Shown: positions 16,215-24,294, counted from the stretch's first letter. The stretch: DNA of 64,000 nucleotides from Allomeiothermus silvanus DSM 9946 (GCF_000092125.1 NC_014212.1:888001-952000), one strand, 5' to 3'. Translations and numbers: made by a program. Notes: generated by a model not told the origin, from the letters alone.

Positions 16215-17123
16215 ATGTATTTACTCATCGGTACGCCCTTTGACGCTTGTATCGAGCGGGTCCACCGGCGGCTTCAGGCCACGGGCGAGGAGGTGCTGGT
16301 TACGCCTGAGCCGCTGGCCGGGGAAGCCCAGGTGTGCTGGGACCTGACCACTGCCTATTCGCTGAGCCACCTGAGGTTGGGCCAGCGCTCCCTCAGCCAG
16401 GGGGATCTGCGCGGCGTGTTGGTGAGGGGCTCGGGGATACCCCTGCAAACTACCGACTGGGACCCTAAAGACTACGCCTACATGCAGGCCGAGGCCCAGT
16501 CGGCCTTGCTGGCCTGGCTTAAGAGCCTGCCCTGCCCGGTGGTCAACCCGGCTAGGGCCGAGACCTTTTACCGCGAGCGCACCTTGCCCGAACAGCGGGT
16601 CTGGCTCGCTCGAGCAGGCTTTCCTACCGCGCCGATCCTCGTCACCAACTCCCCTGCTGAGGCCCGCGGGTTTGCCCGGCGTTGGGGAGGCAACCTCAGC
16701 TACGTTCCCCTCACCTCAACCACCCGCTACCCCATCGATACCCCCGCGCAGTGGGCCGAACTCGAGCGCTTGATGACCCACTTTCCACTAGCTTTGATGG
16801 AGCCCGAAGGCCCCAGCTTCTACCTGAGCTTGGCCGCAGACCGATTGCTCTGGAGCGAGGGGCCAGATAGCCGGGTGGAACCTACCCCAAAACAAAAAGA
16901 GCGTCTCGGGGACGCCACCCGGCGGCTGGCTGGCTTGCTGGGGGTGCAGATGTTGCAAGTCGAAATTCAGCTCAGCGATGGGCATCCTCCCGGCTATCGC
17001 CGCGAAAATACGCCTCGAGCTTTCGGGTTCAGCTTATACCCGGAGTTCGCCCTATACGGCGAAGCCGAACAAGAGGAGCTGGCCCAAGGAGTCGTAGCTG
17101 CTTTGCAGGGGGTGCGGGCATGA
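16215..17123 (+). CDS. degenerate ATP-grasp paralogue (predicted pseudo-ligase)
   Basis: A 302-residue protein starting at ATG 16215 after GGAGAG. It aligns along its length with the next gene product: GVLVRG versus GVFVRY, PCPVVNPA versus PILVVNRA, APILVTNSPAEA versus PPTLVTSDPEAA, RRWGGNLSYVPLTST versus QRHGGEVVFKSLSGV. The ATP-binding Lys of VVFKSLSG is replaced (LSYVPLTS). The metal-binding FEINP segment is missing, replaced by a non-matching REN/FGFSLYP stretch. I infer an inactive ATP-grasp fold acting as regulatory or substrate-binding partner of the active paralogue. The stop overlaps the next start (ATGA). Confidence 0.75.
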   Translation: MYLLIGTPFDACIERVHRRLQATGEEVLVTPEPLAGEAQVCWDLTTAYSLSHLRLGQRSLSQGDLRGVLVRGSGIPLQTTDWDPKDYAYMQAEAQSALLAWLKSLPCPVVNPARAETFYRERTLPEQRVWLARAGFPTAPILVTNSPAEARGFARRWGGNLSYVPLTSTTRYPIDTPAQWAELERLMTHFPLALMEPEGPSFYLSLAADRLLWSEGPDSRVEPTPKQKERLGDATRRLAGLLGVQMLQVEIQLSDGHPPGYRRENTPRAFGFSLYPEFALYGEAEQEELAQGVVAALQGVRA

Positions 17124-18052
17124 TCTTGGTCTGCGGCGGCTTAGCCGACGTGGTCACCGAGCTGGTGTGCGCCCGGCTCGAGGCCCTCGGCTACCCCTAC
17201 CGGCTCCTCGACCTGGGGCTTTTTCCCGAGGGCTACCGGGTGGCCTGGCGCTGGGCCAAGGGCAAGCCCGGCGGGTGGGTGCACGGCCCTGGCTGGAAAC
17301 TGCACTTGAGCGAGGTGAGCGGGGTCTTCGTGCGCTATCTGGGCTCGGACGGGCACGCCCCGCTGCCGGAACTCTCCCCCGCGATGGCCGAGGCGGTGAT
17401 CGCCGAGAGCCAGGCTGGCCTGATGGCCTTGCTCGAACACCTGCCCATCTTGGTGGTGAACCGCGCGGCCCCTTCGGTTTCTAACCACTCCAAGCCCTAT
17501 CAGGCCCTCATGGTGCGGGATTCTGGCCTACAGACTCCACCTACCCTGGTTACCAGCGACCCGGAAGCTGCGCTCGAGTTCTACCAACGCCACGGTGGCG
17601 AAGTCGTCTTCAAATCCTTGAGCGGGGTGCGTTCGGTGGTGCGCAAGATGAACCCCTCCGACCTGGAGCGGCTGCACCTGTTGCGGCACGGGGCAGCACA
17701 GTTCCAGCGTTATTTGCCGGGCGACAACGTGCGGGTTCACACCGTCGGTGACGAGATATTCGCCACCCGCATTCGCTCGGAGGCGGTGGATTATCGCTAC
17801 GCCCGGCGGCAAGGTCACGCCGCCGAGATGGAGCCCACCGACCTGCCAGATTCGGTGGCCGAAGCTTGCTTGCGACTGGCCCGCTCGAGCGGTCTTTATC
17901 TCGCAGGCATCGACTTGAAGCAGACCCCCCAAGACGAGTGGTATTGCTTCGAGATCAACCCTTGCCCAGGATTTGCCTACTACGAGCAGCATACCGGCCA
18001 GCCTATCAGTGCCGCACTGGCCGAACTGCTCAAGGCAGGCCTCCGGGCCTAA
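17120..18052 (+). CDS. RimK-like ATP-grasp ligase
   Basis: A 310-residue ATP-grasp protein with an N-terminal pre-ATP-grasp domain (about 1-125). The nucleotide-binding half shows GGEVVFKSLSGVRS (ATP-binding Lys), FQRYLPGDNVRVHTVGDEIF, and the metal/catalytic end GIDLKQ...WYCFEINPCPGF with Asp, Glu and Asn ligands. The layout fits RimK/glutathione-synthase-type enzymes and the ligases of graspetide (microviridin-like) pathways. These activate a carboxylate as acyl-phosphate and join it to an amine or hydroxyl. Translationally coupled to the degenerate paralogue and 12 bp before the repeat protein gene. Substrate unknown. Confidence 0.82.
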   Translation: MILVCGGLADVVTELVCARLEALGYPYRLLDLGLFPEGYRVAWRWAKGKPGGWVHGPGWKLHLSEVSGVFVRYLGSDGHAPLPELSPAMAEAVIAESQAGLMALLEHLPILVVNRAAPSVSNHSKPYQALMVRDSGLQTPPTLVTSDPEAALEFYQRHGGEVVFKSLSGVRSVVRKMNPSDLERLHLLRHGAAQFQRYLPGDNVRVHTVGDEIFATRIRSEAVDYRYARRQGHAAEMEPTDLPDSVAEACLRLARSSGLYLAGIDLKQTPQDEWYCFEINPCPGFAYYEQHTGQPISAALAELLKAGLRA

Positions 18053-18064
18053 GGAGAGAAGCCC

Positions 18065-18568
18065 ATGGCAGAAAAAGAACCTTTCGTACCGCAGGAAGAC
18101 CGGCCCAATGTGGAGTTGCCCAAGCCCGACCAGCCCCTCACCGAGCTGCGGGTACGCGACCTGAGCGCGCTGCTGGGCAATGCCTTGGCCATCAAGCCCT
18201 GGTTCAAGGACCTGAAGGACCATAAGTTCGAGAAGTTCGAAAAACCCGAGTTCAAGGAGTGGAAGGATCACAAGCACGAGAAGTTCGAGAAGCCCGAGCA
18301 CAAGGAGTTCAAAGACCACAAGCACGAGAAGTTTGAGAAACCCGAGATCAAAGACGGCAAACACGAGAAGTTCGAGATCCAAGAGCCCAAGCAGTTCAGC
18401 CTCGAGCCCGGACCCGGCAAGGGAGCAGGCTTCGAGCCCGGCCCTGACCCCACCAAGCGTTTTGAGGAGGTCATCAACCAGGTTATCCAGACCGTGAGCG
18501 AGCTTAAGGCCTCGGTGGACAAGCTGGGTGAGCGGGTGAGCGCCTTGGAAAAAGGCCGACGCGGCTAA
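18065..18568 (+). CDS. Lys/Glu/His/Phe repeat protein of the ATP-grasp cluster (candidate substrate)
   Basis: A 167-residue protein. The N-terminal 50 residues contain an amphipathic segment (LTELRVRDLSALLGNAL). Residues 51-104 are tandem 16-residue units, consensus KDHKHEKFEKPEHKEF. A Gly/Pro linker (EPGPGKGAGFEPGPDP) follows, then a heptad-like helix at about 133-163 (FEEVINQVIQTVSELKASV) that should form a coiled coil. There is no signal peptide. GGAGAG precedes the ATG. Placement right behind a RimK-like ligase and the dense Glu/Lys repeat suggest a substrate for side-chain amide formation or amino-acid addition; a scaffold role is equally possible. A terminator follows within 15 bp. Confidence 0.7.
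   Translation: MAEKEPFVPQEDRPNVELPKPDQPLTELRVRDLSALLGNALAIKPWFKDLKDHKFEKFEKPEFKEWKDHKHEKFEKPEHKEFKDHKHEKFEKPEIKDGKHEKFEIQEPKQFSLEPGPGKGAGFEPGPDPTKRFEEVINQVIQTVSELKASVDKLGERVSALEKGRRG
18215..18376 (+). repeat. 48-bp coding tandem repeat (3 full units plus a partial)
   Basis: Units at 18215-18262, 18263-18310 and 18311-18358 encode 16 residues each, and a fourth partial unit continues to about 18376. Units 2 and 3 differ mostly at third positions and in the last three codons, so the array is maintained by coding selection or unequal exchange. Confidence 0.85.
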
Positions 18569-19833
18569 CCATAAGCAAGTTTGCCAGCCCCTAGGGCCTT
18601 GGGGGCTGGCGAATTTTGCGAACAAAAACGTCCCCGGCTTCCTGACGGCACCCGTTCCGGGGCACTTAGGGCTGCTGCCTTCCGGCCCTGACCCGGTTCA
18701 TGCTGGAACGCCGCGTCAGACCGAGGACGCTCGAGAATCGTAGCACATCCAGGGGGCAAAAGAAAGCCTATGTAATCGGTCAACACATTTGAGACTCTTT
18801 GAGGAACCGACTCCTCTTGCATCTTAGCCAAAAACTCCAGCGGAGCAAGACCCCCCAGGGCCATGTGAGGCCTTCGGCGGGTGTAGTAGTCCAGGTAGGT
18901 ATCCAGCTCTGCCTGCAGCTCGCTGAGCGGGGTGGGCAAAGGCCGGGTGTAGAACTCCTCCTTGAAGGTCCGCTGCATCCGCTCCACGTGACCATTGAGT
19001 TTAGGACTCCTCGGCGGTAGCACAAACAAGGCAATCCCCAGAGCACAGCAGGCCTCCTCAAACTCGGCCATGAACTCGCTGCCCCCATCCACCTGGATGG
19101 CCCGGATGGGAAAAGGGGCCCTGGCCAGAAGCAAGGACAAGAACCCCTCAGAAAGCTTAGCCGTGGCCCGGCTGTGCACCTCCGCCAGGACAAACCGGCT
19201 ATGGAGGTCAATCGCCGAGAAGTGCTTGACCATGCTTCCCGGTCCTAAGGTCAGGGTGAGGGTGTCCACCTGGACCAGGTCCCCAGGAGCCCTGGCCTCG
19301 TATCCTCGGGGCTTCCTTTTGGCGTAGGGCCGGTTTACCCTTCGCTTTAGCTTCCCTCTTTGAGTCCGGGCCAGGTAGCCGGCCACGCTCTCGATACGTC
19401 GGTGCTTCTCCAGGTAGGCCAGGATGCGCCCCACCGTGCGTTCGCTCATCTGGAAACCCTCCTTGCGGAGGGTAAGCCAGATGGACCAGCGTCCCCAGGT
19501 GGGGTTTTCCTTGCGGAGAGTTTCTATTCTAATGAGCAGCCCTGGGGTCCAGTGGACCTTTGTGCGCAGGTGCTTAGGGCGGCGGGAGCGGGGTTTGAGT
19601 CCAGCCAGGCCCTTTTCTTTTAGGGCTTTTTGCCAGCGGTGGTAGGTGGCCCGGCTGATCCCGACCAGGTCCTGGATCTCCTTCCAGCTCTTTTTACTTT
19701 CACGCAGGGCTTTGACCAGTCGGAGCTTGCGCAGACGTTCCTGGACCTCTGGGTCGCTTGCGTTGGCCTCGGCCAGCCTCTGTGCTTGTCTAGCGCCTCT
19801 CCATATCTCTCGGCCAACGGTGGTAAACTGCAC
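18565..19833 (-). CDS. IS481-like DDE transposase, copy 2, open frame running out of the IS
   Basis: The transposase proper (359-residue type, motifs as in copy 1) is encoded from 19833 to the element end at 18771; one residue differs (YTRRRP instead of YNRRRP). There is no stop inside the element, so translation would continue 200 bp antisense to nothing but straight through the SRP RNA gene, adding about 67 unrelated residues before the stop at 18565. The added tail is probably meaningless. Any ribosome following it would traverse SRP RNA sequence. Confidence 0.85.
   Translation of the reverse strand: MQFTTVGREIWRGARQAQRLAEANASDPEVQERLRKLRLVKALRESKKSWKEIQDLVGISRATYHRWQKALKEKGLAGLKPRSRRPKHLRTKVHWTPGLLIRIETLRKENPTWGRWSIWLTLRKEGFQMSERTVGRILAYLEKHRRIESVAGYLARTQRGKLKRRVNRPYAKRKPRGYEARAPGDLVQVDTLTLTLGPGSMVKHFSAIDLHSRFVLAEVHSRATAKLSEGFLSLLLARAPFPIRAIQVDGGSEFMAEFEEACCALGIALFVLPPRSPKLNGHVERMQRTFKEEFYTRPLPTPLSELQAELDTYLDYYTRRRPHMALGGLAPLEFLAKMQEESVPQRVSNVLTDYIGFLLPPGCATILERPRSDAAFQHEPGQGRKAAALSAPERVPSGSRGRFCSQNSPAPKALGAGKLAYG
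18583..18610. terminator. bidirectional hairpin terminator between the ATP-grasp cluster and SRP RNA
   Basis: GCCAGCCCC and GGGGGCTGGC pair around a short loop. It lies 15 bp after the repeat-protein stop on the plus strand and 20 bp after the SRP RNA 3' end on the minus strand. T-rich tracts flank it loosely on both sides. Confidence 0.65.
18630..18729 (-). ncRNA. ffs: signal recognition particle 4.5S-type RNA
   Basis: On the minus strand the 100-nt segment has the universal SRP domain IV: GGGTCAGGGCCGGAAGGCAG then CAGCC, with the GGAA tetraloop and asymmetric internal loop that bind Ffh. Its ends, GTCCTCGG and CCGGGGAC, pair with one wobble to close a single long hairpin, as in small bacterial SRP RNAs. 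It has its own extended -10 seven bases upstream and a hairpin terminator downstream. An IS481-like element sits 41 bp upstream of the 5' end. Confidence 0.92.
18737..18745 (-). promoter_or_regulatory. extended -10 of the SRP RNA promoter
   Basis: On the minus strand TGCTACGAT is an extended -10 (TGn + TACGAT) ending seven bases before the SRP RNA 5' end. There is no good -35: the bases 17 upstream read TTTCTT. The IS481-like element begins at 18771, just upstream of that position, so any activating or UP sequence has been replaced by IS DNA. Confidence 0.6.
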
Positions 19834-19910
19834 CTGGGGAACCTCCTTTCCTGGTCGGTTCCCCTCTTTTTATCCCAGCTTAGAGTCTCACATGTGTTTG
19901 TCCGGGTTCA
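18771..19910 (-). mobile_element. IS481-like insertion sequence, copy 2 (1140 bp, inverted relative to copy 1)
   Basis: Same ends and length as copy 1, with one base difference seen in the coding region (18881, matching 1675). A 5-bp target duplication GCCTA flanks it at 18766-18770 and 19911-19915. The transposase right end faces the SRP RNA gene. Confidence 0.92.
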
Positions 19911-20015
19911 GCCTACGGCCGGCTTCAGTAATCTCTATGCGCAGCATTAAGAGAAATGTAACCTTTGTGTTTATATGTCCCGCCGGGAGCTGGAACCGGC
20001 CATATACTGTGGGCC

Positions 20016-20948
20016 ATGAACGCAGTCGAAGCCGCGGCGGGCGCCTCTGCTCCGGTCCAACCAACGAGCCTCGAGGCCCAGAATGTGGGCAAAAAATATG
20101 GCCGCAAACCGGTCCTCGAGTCGGTAAGCTTCCGGCTCCACCCCGGCGAGGTCTACGCCCTGGCCGGTCCCAACGGCTCGGGCAAGACCACCTTGATCCG
20201 GCTTTTGACCGGGCTGGCTTTTCCTACCTCGGGCCGGGTATTGATGCTGGGCCACGACCTGCATAACGGTGGCTACGCGGTGCGGCGCTACCTGGGTGCG
20301 GTAGTGGAGGCCCCGGCGGCTTTCTATCCCCACCTCACCGGGCGGCAAAACCTTGAGATGCAGGCCTTTCTCTCCGGACTTACCAACGCCGAGGCCCGCA
20401 TCCGCGAAGTGCTGGCCAAACTCGAGCTGCTAGCGGTGGCCGACCAGCCTACCGGGGCGTACTCGCTGGGGCAGCGGCAGCGCTTGGGCTTAGCCGCGGC
20501 GATTCTTCCGGCGCCCAAGGTGCTGGTGCTGGACGAGCCTACCAGCGGTCTGGACCCGCTGGGGATCAACAAGGTTCACGAGATCCTGGCTGAACTGGCC
20601 TGGAACGGGACCGCGGTGCTGCTCTCCACCCACCACCTGCGCGAGGTTTCCGGCTATGCCGATCGGGTGGGCATTCTGGGCGGAGGCCGCCTTATTGACG
20701 AGGTGACCATGACCGCCAAGGGGGAGCGCTACCGGCTGCGGGTGAGCGAGCCCGAGCGGGTGGCTGCCCTGCTCAAGACGATCCCTGGCATTGAGAACGT
20801 AACCTTACGCGATGTGGTGATCGTCTTCGAGGGCGCCCCGCAAACCGCTATTGCCGAGGTAGTGCGGGAGGGATACCAGGTGCAAGCCCTCGAGCGCGAC
20901 TACTTCGACCTGTACGACTACTACCGCGAGCGGGTGCGCAATGCTTAG
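20016..20948 (+). CDS. ABC transporter ATP-binding protein (ABC-2 exporter type)
   Basis: A 310-residue ATPase starting at ATG 20016, seven bases after TATACT (20003-20008), so probably leaderless. Walker A GPNGSGKTT, signature YSLGQRQRLGLA, Walker B VLVLDEPTSGLD and switch STHHLREVSG are all present. The C-terminal 90 residues form the usual extension of drug/lipid ABC-2 exporters. Its last codons overlap the first possible start of the permease gene. Substrate unknown. Confidence 0.87.
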   Translation: MNAVEAAAGASAPVQPTSLEAQNVGKKYGRKPVLESVSFRLHPGEVYALAGPNGSGKTTLIRLLTGLAFPTSGRVLMLGHDLHNGGYAVRRYLGAVVEAPAAFYPHLTGRQNLEMQAFLSGLTNAEARIREVLAKLELLAVADQPTGAYSLGQRQRLGLAAAILPAPKVLVLDEPTSGLDPLGINKVHEILAELAWNGTAVLLSTHHLREVSGYADRVGILGGGRLIDEVTMTAKGERYRLRVSEPERVAALLKTIPGIENVTLRDVVIVFEGAPQTAIAEVVREGYQVQALERDYFDLYDYYRERVRNA

Positions 20949-21822
20949 AGAGGAATCTATGGTGCTAGAACCGAAGGCTGGTGTCGGAGGGATTAGACCC
21001 TTGGGCCGGGTAGTCTTGTGGGAGTTTGGCAAGCTGGTGCGGCTGCGTTCGGTTCGGGTGGGATTGCTGGTGGCGTTTTTGCTTCCCTTTTTGTGGGCGT
21101 TGGCTCCCACCGCTGGGCTTAACCAGATCTATGGCCTGATCCTGGTTTCGGGCTGGCAGGTTCCGGCTTTGGCCTTGTTGGCCGGGATGAACTTCCTCTT
21201 TCCCTTTCTCACTGCGATGGCTGCGGCTGAGGTAATCGGCAGCGAGGTGGCCCAAGGGACTCTTAAATCGCTATTGCTGCGGCCTTTCCCCCGTTCGGGG
21301 ATCCTGCTGGCGAAGATTGTGACGGTGCTCAGCTACCCCTACATGCTGTTGCTAGCGAGCCTCCTAGGGTCGTTTTTAGCCGGGGTCATTCACGGCTTTG
21401 GCCCCTTCGCAGGGGGCACCGGGCTGGGAGCAGAGGGTTTTGCCGGGGTGGGGCTGGTGGCTCCCGTCCAGGCTAATGCCGAGATTGTGCGGGCTTATGC
21501 CCTGGCTGGGCTGGTGCTGTGGCCCATCTCGGTGCTGGCGCTGTTGTTTGCGGTGGTGTTCCTTTCGACCACTGCGGCGGCGCTGGCGGCGGTGGCCTCG
21601 ATTCTTTTGATGCAGCTTCTAAGCCCTTTTATCTTTCTACGCCCTTTCCTTCTCACCACCTACTTGGGGCTGTACAGCCCCGCTACCTATGCCCAAACCG
21701 CTGGGCTTTTGGGGCTAGCCTCGACCCACACCGTGGTTCCCCAGGGGTTGGTGCTGCTCTTGATCTACACGGTGGGTTTTGCGGCTTTGGCGGTACTGGT
21801 CTTCGACCGCAAGGATGTGTAG
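20941..21822 (+). CDS. ABC-2 type transporter permease
   Basis: A membrane protein of 293 residues (287 from ATG 20959, which has AGAGAGGA upstream). Six hydrophobic segments are visible after a basic N-terminus. The EVIGSEVAQGTLKSLLLRPFPR block between helices 2 and 3 is the hallmark of ABC-2 permeases that pair with CcmA/NatA-type ATPases. It overlaps the ATPase gene and forms an exporter with it. Confidence 0.85.
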   Translation: MLREESMVLEPKAGVGGIRPLGRVVLWEFGKLVRLRSVRVGLLVAFLLPFLWALAPTAGLNQIYGLILVSGWQVPALALLAGMNFLFPFLTAMAAAEVIGSEVAQGTLKSLLLRPFPRSGILLAKIVTVLSYPYMLLLASLLGSFLAGVIHGFGPFAGGTGLGAEGFAGVGLVAPVQANAEIVRAYALAGLVLWPISVLALLFAVVFLSTTAAALAAVASILLMQLLSPFIFLRPFLLTTYLGLYSPATYAQTAGLLGLASTHTVVPQGLVLLLIYTVGFAALAVLVFDRKDV

Positions 21823-21940
21823 GTGCTCGCTATCGGTTGGCTGAAAACCCTTTCAGGGCTAGCTGTTAGGTGCACACACCTGCCCTTTTCGTCGGCGGTC
21901 TTCCGGGGGAAAGGGGTGGCGGATTGGACCAGCGGTATAG

Positions 21941-21960
21941 GCCACAAGCCACAAGCCAGG
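21941..21960 (+). repeat. short GCCACAA heptamer array
   Basis: Two adjacent GCCACAA heptamers followed by GCCAGG, in the gap before moaC. Part of a set of heptamer-phased tracts in this window (see 38024, 40682, 40734). Confidence 0.5.
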
Positions 21961-21998
21961 AGCCTCTAGCGGTTGGCGTTGTGGGTTAGGCTATCCTC

Positions 21999-22475
21999 AT
22001 GGGTAAGTTGACCCACTTCCAAGACGGCAAGCCGCGCATGGTGGACGTAAGCGAGAAAACCTCTACCTTGCGCATAGCGAGGGCTGAGGCCAGCGTTTTG
22101 CTCGAGCCCGAGGCAGTAAGGGCTTTGCAAGAAGGCGGGGTGGGGAAGGGCGACCCTTTGGGGGTGGCCCAGCTCGCCGGGATCATGGCGGCGAAGAAGA
22201 CCGGCGAGCTAATCCCGCTGTGCCACCCTTTGCCGATCTCTATGGCCGAGGTTACCCTTACCTTTGAGCCGGAGAAAGCCAGGGTTCACATCACCGCCAC
22301 GGTCAAGACCAAGGCCGAAACTGGGGTGGAGATGGAAGCTCTAACCGCCTGCGCGGTGGCCGCGCTTACCGTCTATGACATGCTCAAAGCAGCCAGCAAG
22401 GGGCTTGAGATCACTGATTTGCGCCTCACGTACAAATCGGGCGGTAAGTCGGGGGAGTGGCGGCGCCAAGGATAG
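21999..22475 (+). CDS. moaC: cyclic pyranopterin monophosphate synthase MoaC
   Basis: A 158-residue MoaC, the normal length. Family landmarks are [24 protein letters not shown] with the catalytic His, and [20 protein letters not shown]. It converts the MoaA product to cyclic pyranopterin phosphate in molybdenum cofactor synthesis. No other moa gene is nearby. TAGGCT ends six bases before the ATG, suggesting a leaderless start. Confidence 0.95.
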   Translation: MGKLTHFQDGKPRMVDVSEKTSTLRIARAEASVLLEPEAVRALQEGGVGKGDPLGVAQLAGIMAAKKTGELIPLCHPLPISMAEVTLTFEPEKARVHITATVKTKAETGVEMEALTACAVAALTVYDMLKAASKGLEITDLRLTYKSGGKSGEWRRQG

Positions 22476-22554
22476 GTGCTGTGCAGTCCTGGGAATCAAC
22501 AGCTCGAACGCACGGGATCTGTATGGCGGCGGTTGAACCGTGTGTTTGAGCACC

Positions 22555-23181
22555 TCACAGCTCGATTAAGGTGTACTCGAAAGCGTTCACCACCCGCACC
22601 CCCTCCGGGCTTACGTATTCCCGCTGAGGCTGGGCCTCGTAGAGGTGGACGTGCCCGTGAACGTGCAGCCGGGGCCGGTAAAGCCGGTGAAACAGCGCCA
22701 AAGCGGGGCTGCCGCGGTGGGCGAAGTCGCTCCCGGCGTGGGGGCCGGGGGGTGGGGCGTGGGTGAGCAGGATGTCTACCCCGTGCCCCCGAACGTAGCG
22801 CCGGGGGAGGAGTACCGGCGCCCAAGAGAGGACTCGAGCCGTGGCCTCAGACTCGGTGTACTGTCCGAAATCCCGGTTGTTGTACCGGGGTACGCCGCCC
22901 CATCCGGCAATACGAACCCCGGCCACGTCCACGATGCGTCCGTGGACGGGGATGGCCCCACCCGGCGGGGTCAGGTTGCCCAGATAATCCTGGATGTACT
23001 CTTCGCTGTGGTTGCCGTGAACAAACACCATTGGGACGCTCACCTTGGTGGCTACAAACTCGATGTAGCTGCCGGGCAAATCTCCGGCGACAAGCACCAG
23101 GTCAAACGGCGGCAGGTTCCCTGGGAAACGGGTCTGGTGGATAAAGGGATGAATTTGATCCGATAGGGCTAGGATCCGCAC
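22555..23181 (-). CDS. metallophosphoesterase
   Basis: A 208-residue calcineurin-type phosphoesterase with the ordered metal motifs SDQIH, VAGDLP, FVHGNHSEE, LLTHAPPPG and HGHVH. The family includes phosphodiesterases and protein phosphatases; the small size resembles YfcE or ICC-like enzymes. It is convergent with moaC (79 bp gap) and divergent from the mannose-6-phosphate isomerase gene. Substrate unknown. Confidence 0.85.
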   Translation of the reverse strand: MRILALSDQIHPFIHQTRFPGNLPPFDLVLVAGDLPGSYIEFVATKVSVPMVFVHGNHSEEYIQDYLGNLTPPGGAIPVHGRIVDVAGVRIAGWGGVPRYNNRDFGQYTESEATARVLSWAPVLLPRRYVRGHGVDILLTHAPPPGPHAGSDFAHRGSPALALFHRLYRPRLHVHGHVHLYEAQPQREYVSPEGVRVVNAFEYTLIEL

Positions 23182-23230
23182 GGTTTGGCCTAGATTACCC
23201 TACCTTTTGCGCGCAAGTAGAATACAGCCC

Positions 23231-24196
23231 ATGAAGATTCCGGCACTGGCCCTCGAGCCCCAGGCCGTCCCACGGGTATGGGGTGGCCCCCGCCTAACCC
23301 GCTTTATCGCTCAGGAAAGGCCTGAACCTATCGGGGAACTCTGGCTGGCCTACGACGAGAACTTAGTCTCGAGCCCTCCTTTCACCGGGCGGCGGCTCAA
23401 AGAGGTATTGCCTGAACTGGGGCCGGAATGGTTAGGATCGGTGCCGTATGGGCGATACGGCCTAGAACTGCCCCTTTTGATCAAGTTTCTGGATGCCGCC
23501 GAGTGGCTTTCGGTGCAGGTTCACCCCGACGACTCATACGCCCATACCGTCGAGGCAGCCAGCGGTTTTCATGGCAAGACCGAGGCCTGGTATGTTCTTG
23601 AGGGCAAAAGCGAACTGGTGTACGGCCTAAAACGCCCCATGACCCGCGAGGAACTCCACCAAGGGCTGCTGGATGGGAGCGCTTGGGAGAATCTGCGCCG
23701 GGTGGATGTAGGGCCGGGGGATGTAATCTTCGTCCCGGCGGGAACCATCCACGCCTTGGGTCCGAGACTATTGCTCTACGAGGTGCAGCAGCGCTCCGAC
23801 CTAACCTACCGGCTCTACGATTACGGGCGAGGACGGCAATTGCATCTGGAGAAGGGCTTGGAGGTCTCTAAGCTCGAGCCTACCCCCATCCCCAAGCTGC
23901 AACCCTACCCTGAAGGCCACAAGGAGATCTTGCTGGCCTCGAGCGCCTTTGTGCTTGAGCGGTATCGGCTCGAGGGGACCGCTACCATTCAAGCACCCCA
24001 GGAGAGTTTCCTCCTCCTGACGCTGGTGCGGGGCCAGGCCAGTTGGGAAGGGCGAACGCTGCGTTGGGGCGAGACATTACTGATAGGGGCGGGGAAGAAG
24101 GTAGCACTCAGCGGACGGGCAGAACTGTTGGGAGCCTTTATGCCATCGGAACAGCAGTTGCGCAGCTATCCGGCTTCGGTGCGGGCGTCGCTCTAA
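23231..24196 (+). CDS. manA: mannose-6-phosphate isomerase, class I
   Basis: A cupin-type isomerase of 321 residues from ATG 23231, seven bases after TAGAAT (leaderless; ATG/GTG further up is less likely). VQVHPDDSYA and the GKTEAWYVLEG strand carry the zinc ligands, and GDVIFVPAGTIHALG is the second cupin motif. It interconverts mannose-6-phosphate and fructose-6-phosphate, feeding GDP-mannose and glycan synthesis. No linked glycan genes are seen. Confidence 0.9.
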   Translation: MKIPALALEPQAVPRVWGGPRLTRFIAQERPEPIGELWLAYDENLVSSPPFTGRRLKEVLPELGPEWLGSVPYGRYGLELPLLIKFLDAAEWLSVQVHPDDSYAHTVEAASGFHGKTEAWYVLEGKSELVYGLKRPMTREELHQGLLDGSAWENLRRVDVGPGDVIFVPAGTIHALGPRLLLYEVQQRSDLTYRLYDYGRGRQLHLEKGLEVSKLEPTPIPKLQPYPEGHKEILLASSAFVLERYRLEGTATIQAPQESFLLLTLVRGQASWEGRTLRWGETLLIGAGKKVALSGRAELLGAFMPSEQQLRSYPASVRASL

Positions 24197-24294
24197 TCCA
24201 GGGGTATTTGTCTCATGCGCCTTATTGAGCTCGGGAAGCCGATAACTGTTCGCGAGTCTATAATTGCGTTCGAATTCTGCCAAATAATAGATTC

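Noticed and set aside
17528-18625. Long minus-strand frame (365 codons) opposite the ATP-grasp ligase and repeat protein
   Set aside because: Antisense shadow of high-GC coding sequence; no recognisable domain, and the plus-strand frame has clear motifs and ribosome sites.
18565-18770. 67-residue C-terminal extension on transposase copy 2
   Set aside because: It is read-through of flanking DNA, including the SRP RNA gene; copy 1 has an unrelated tail. Not a domain.
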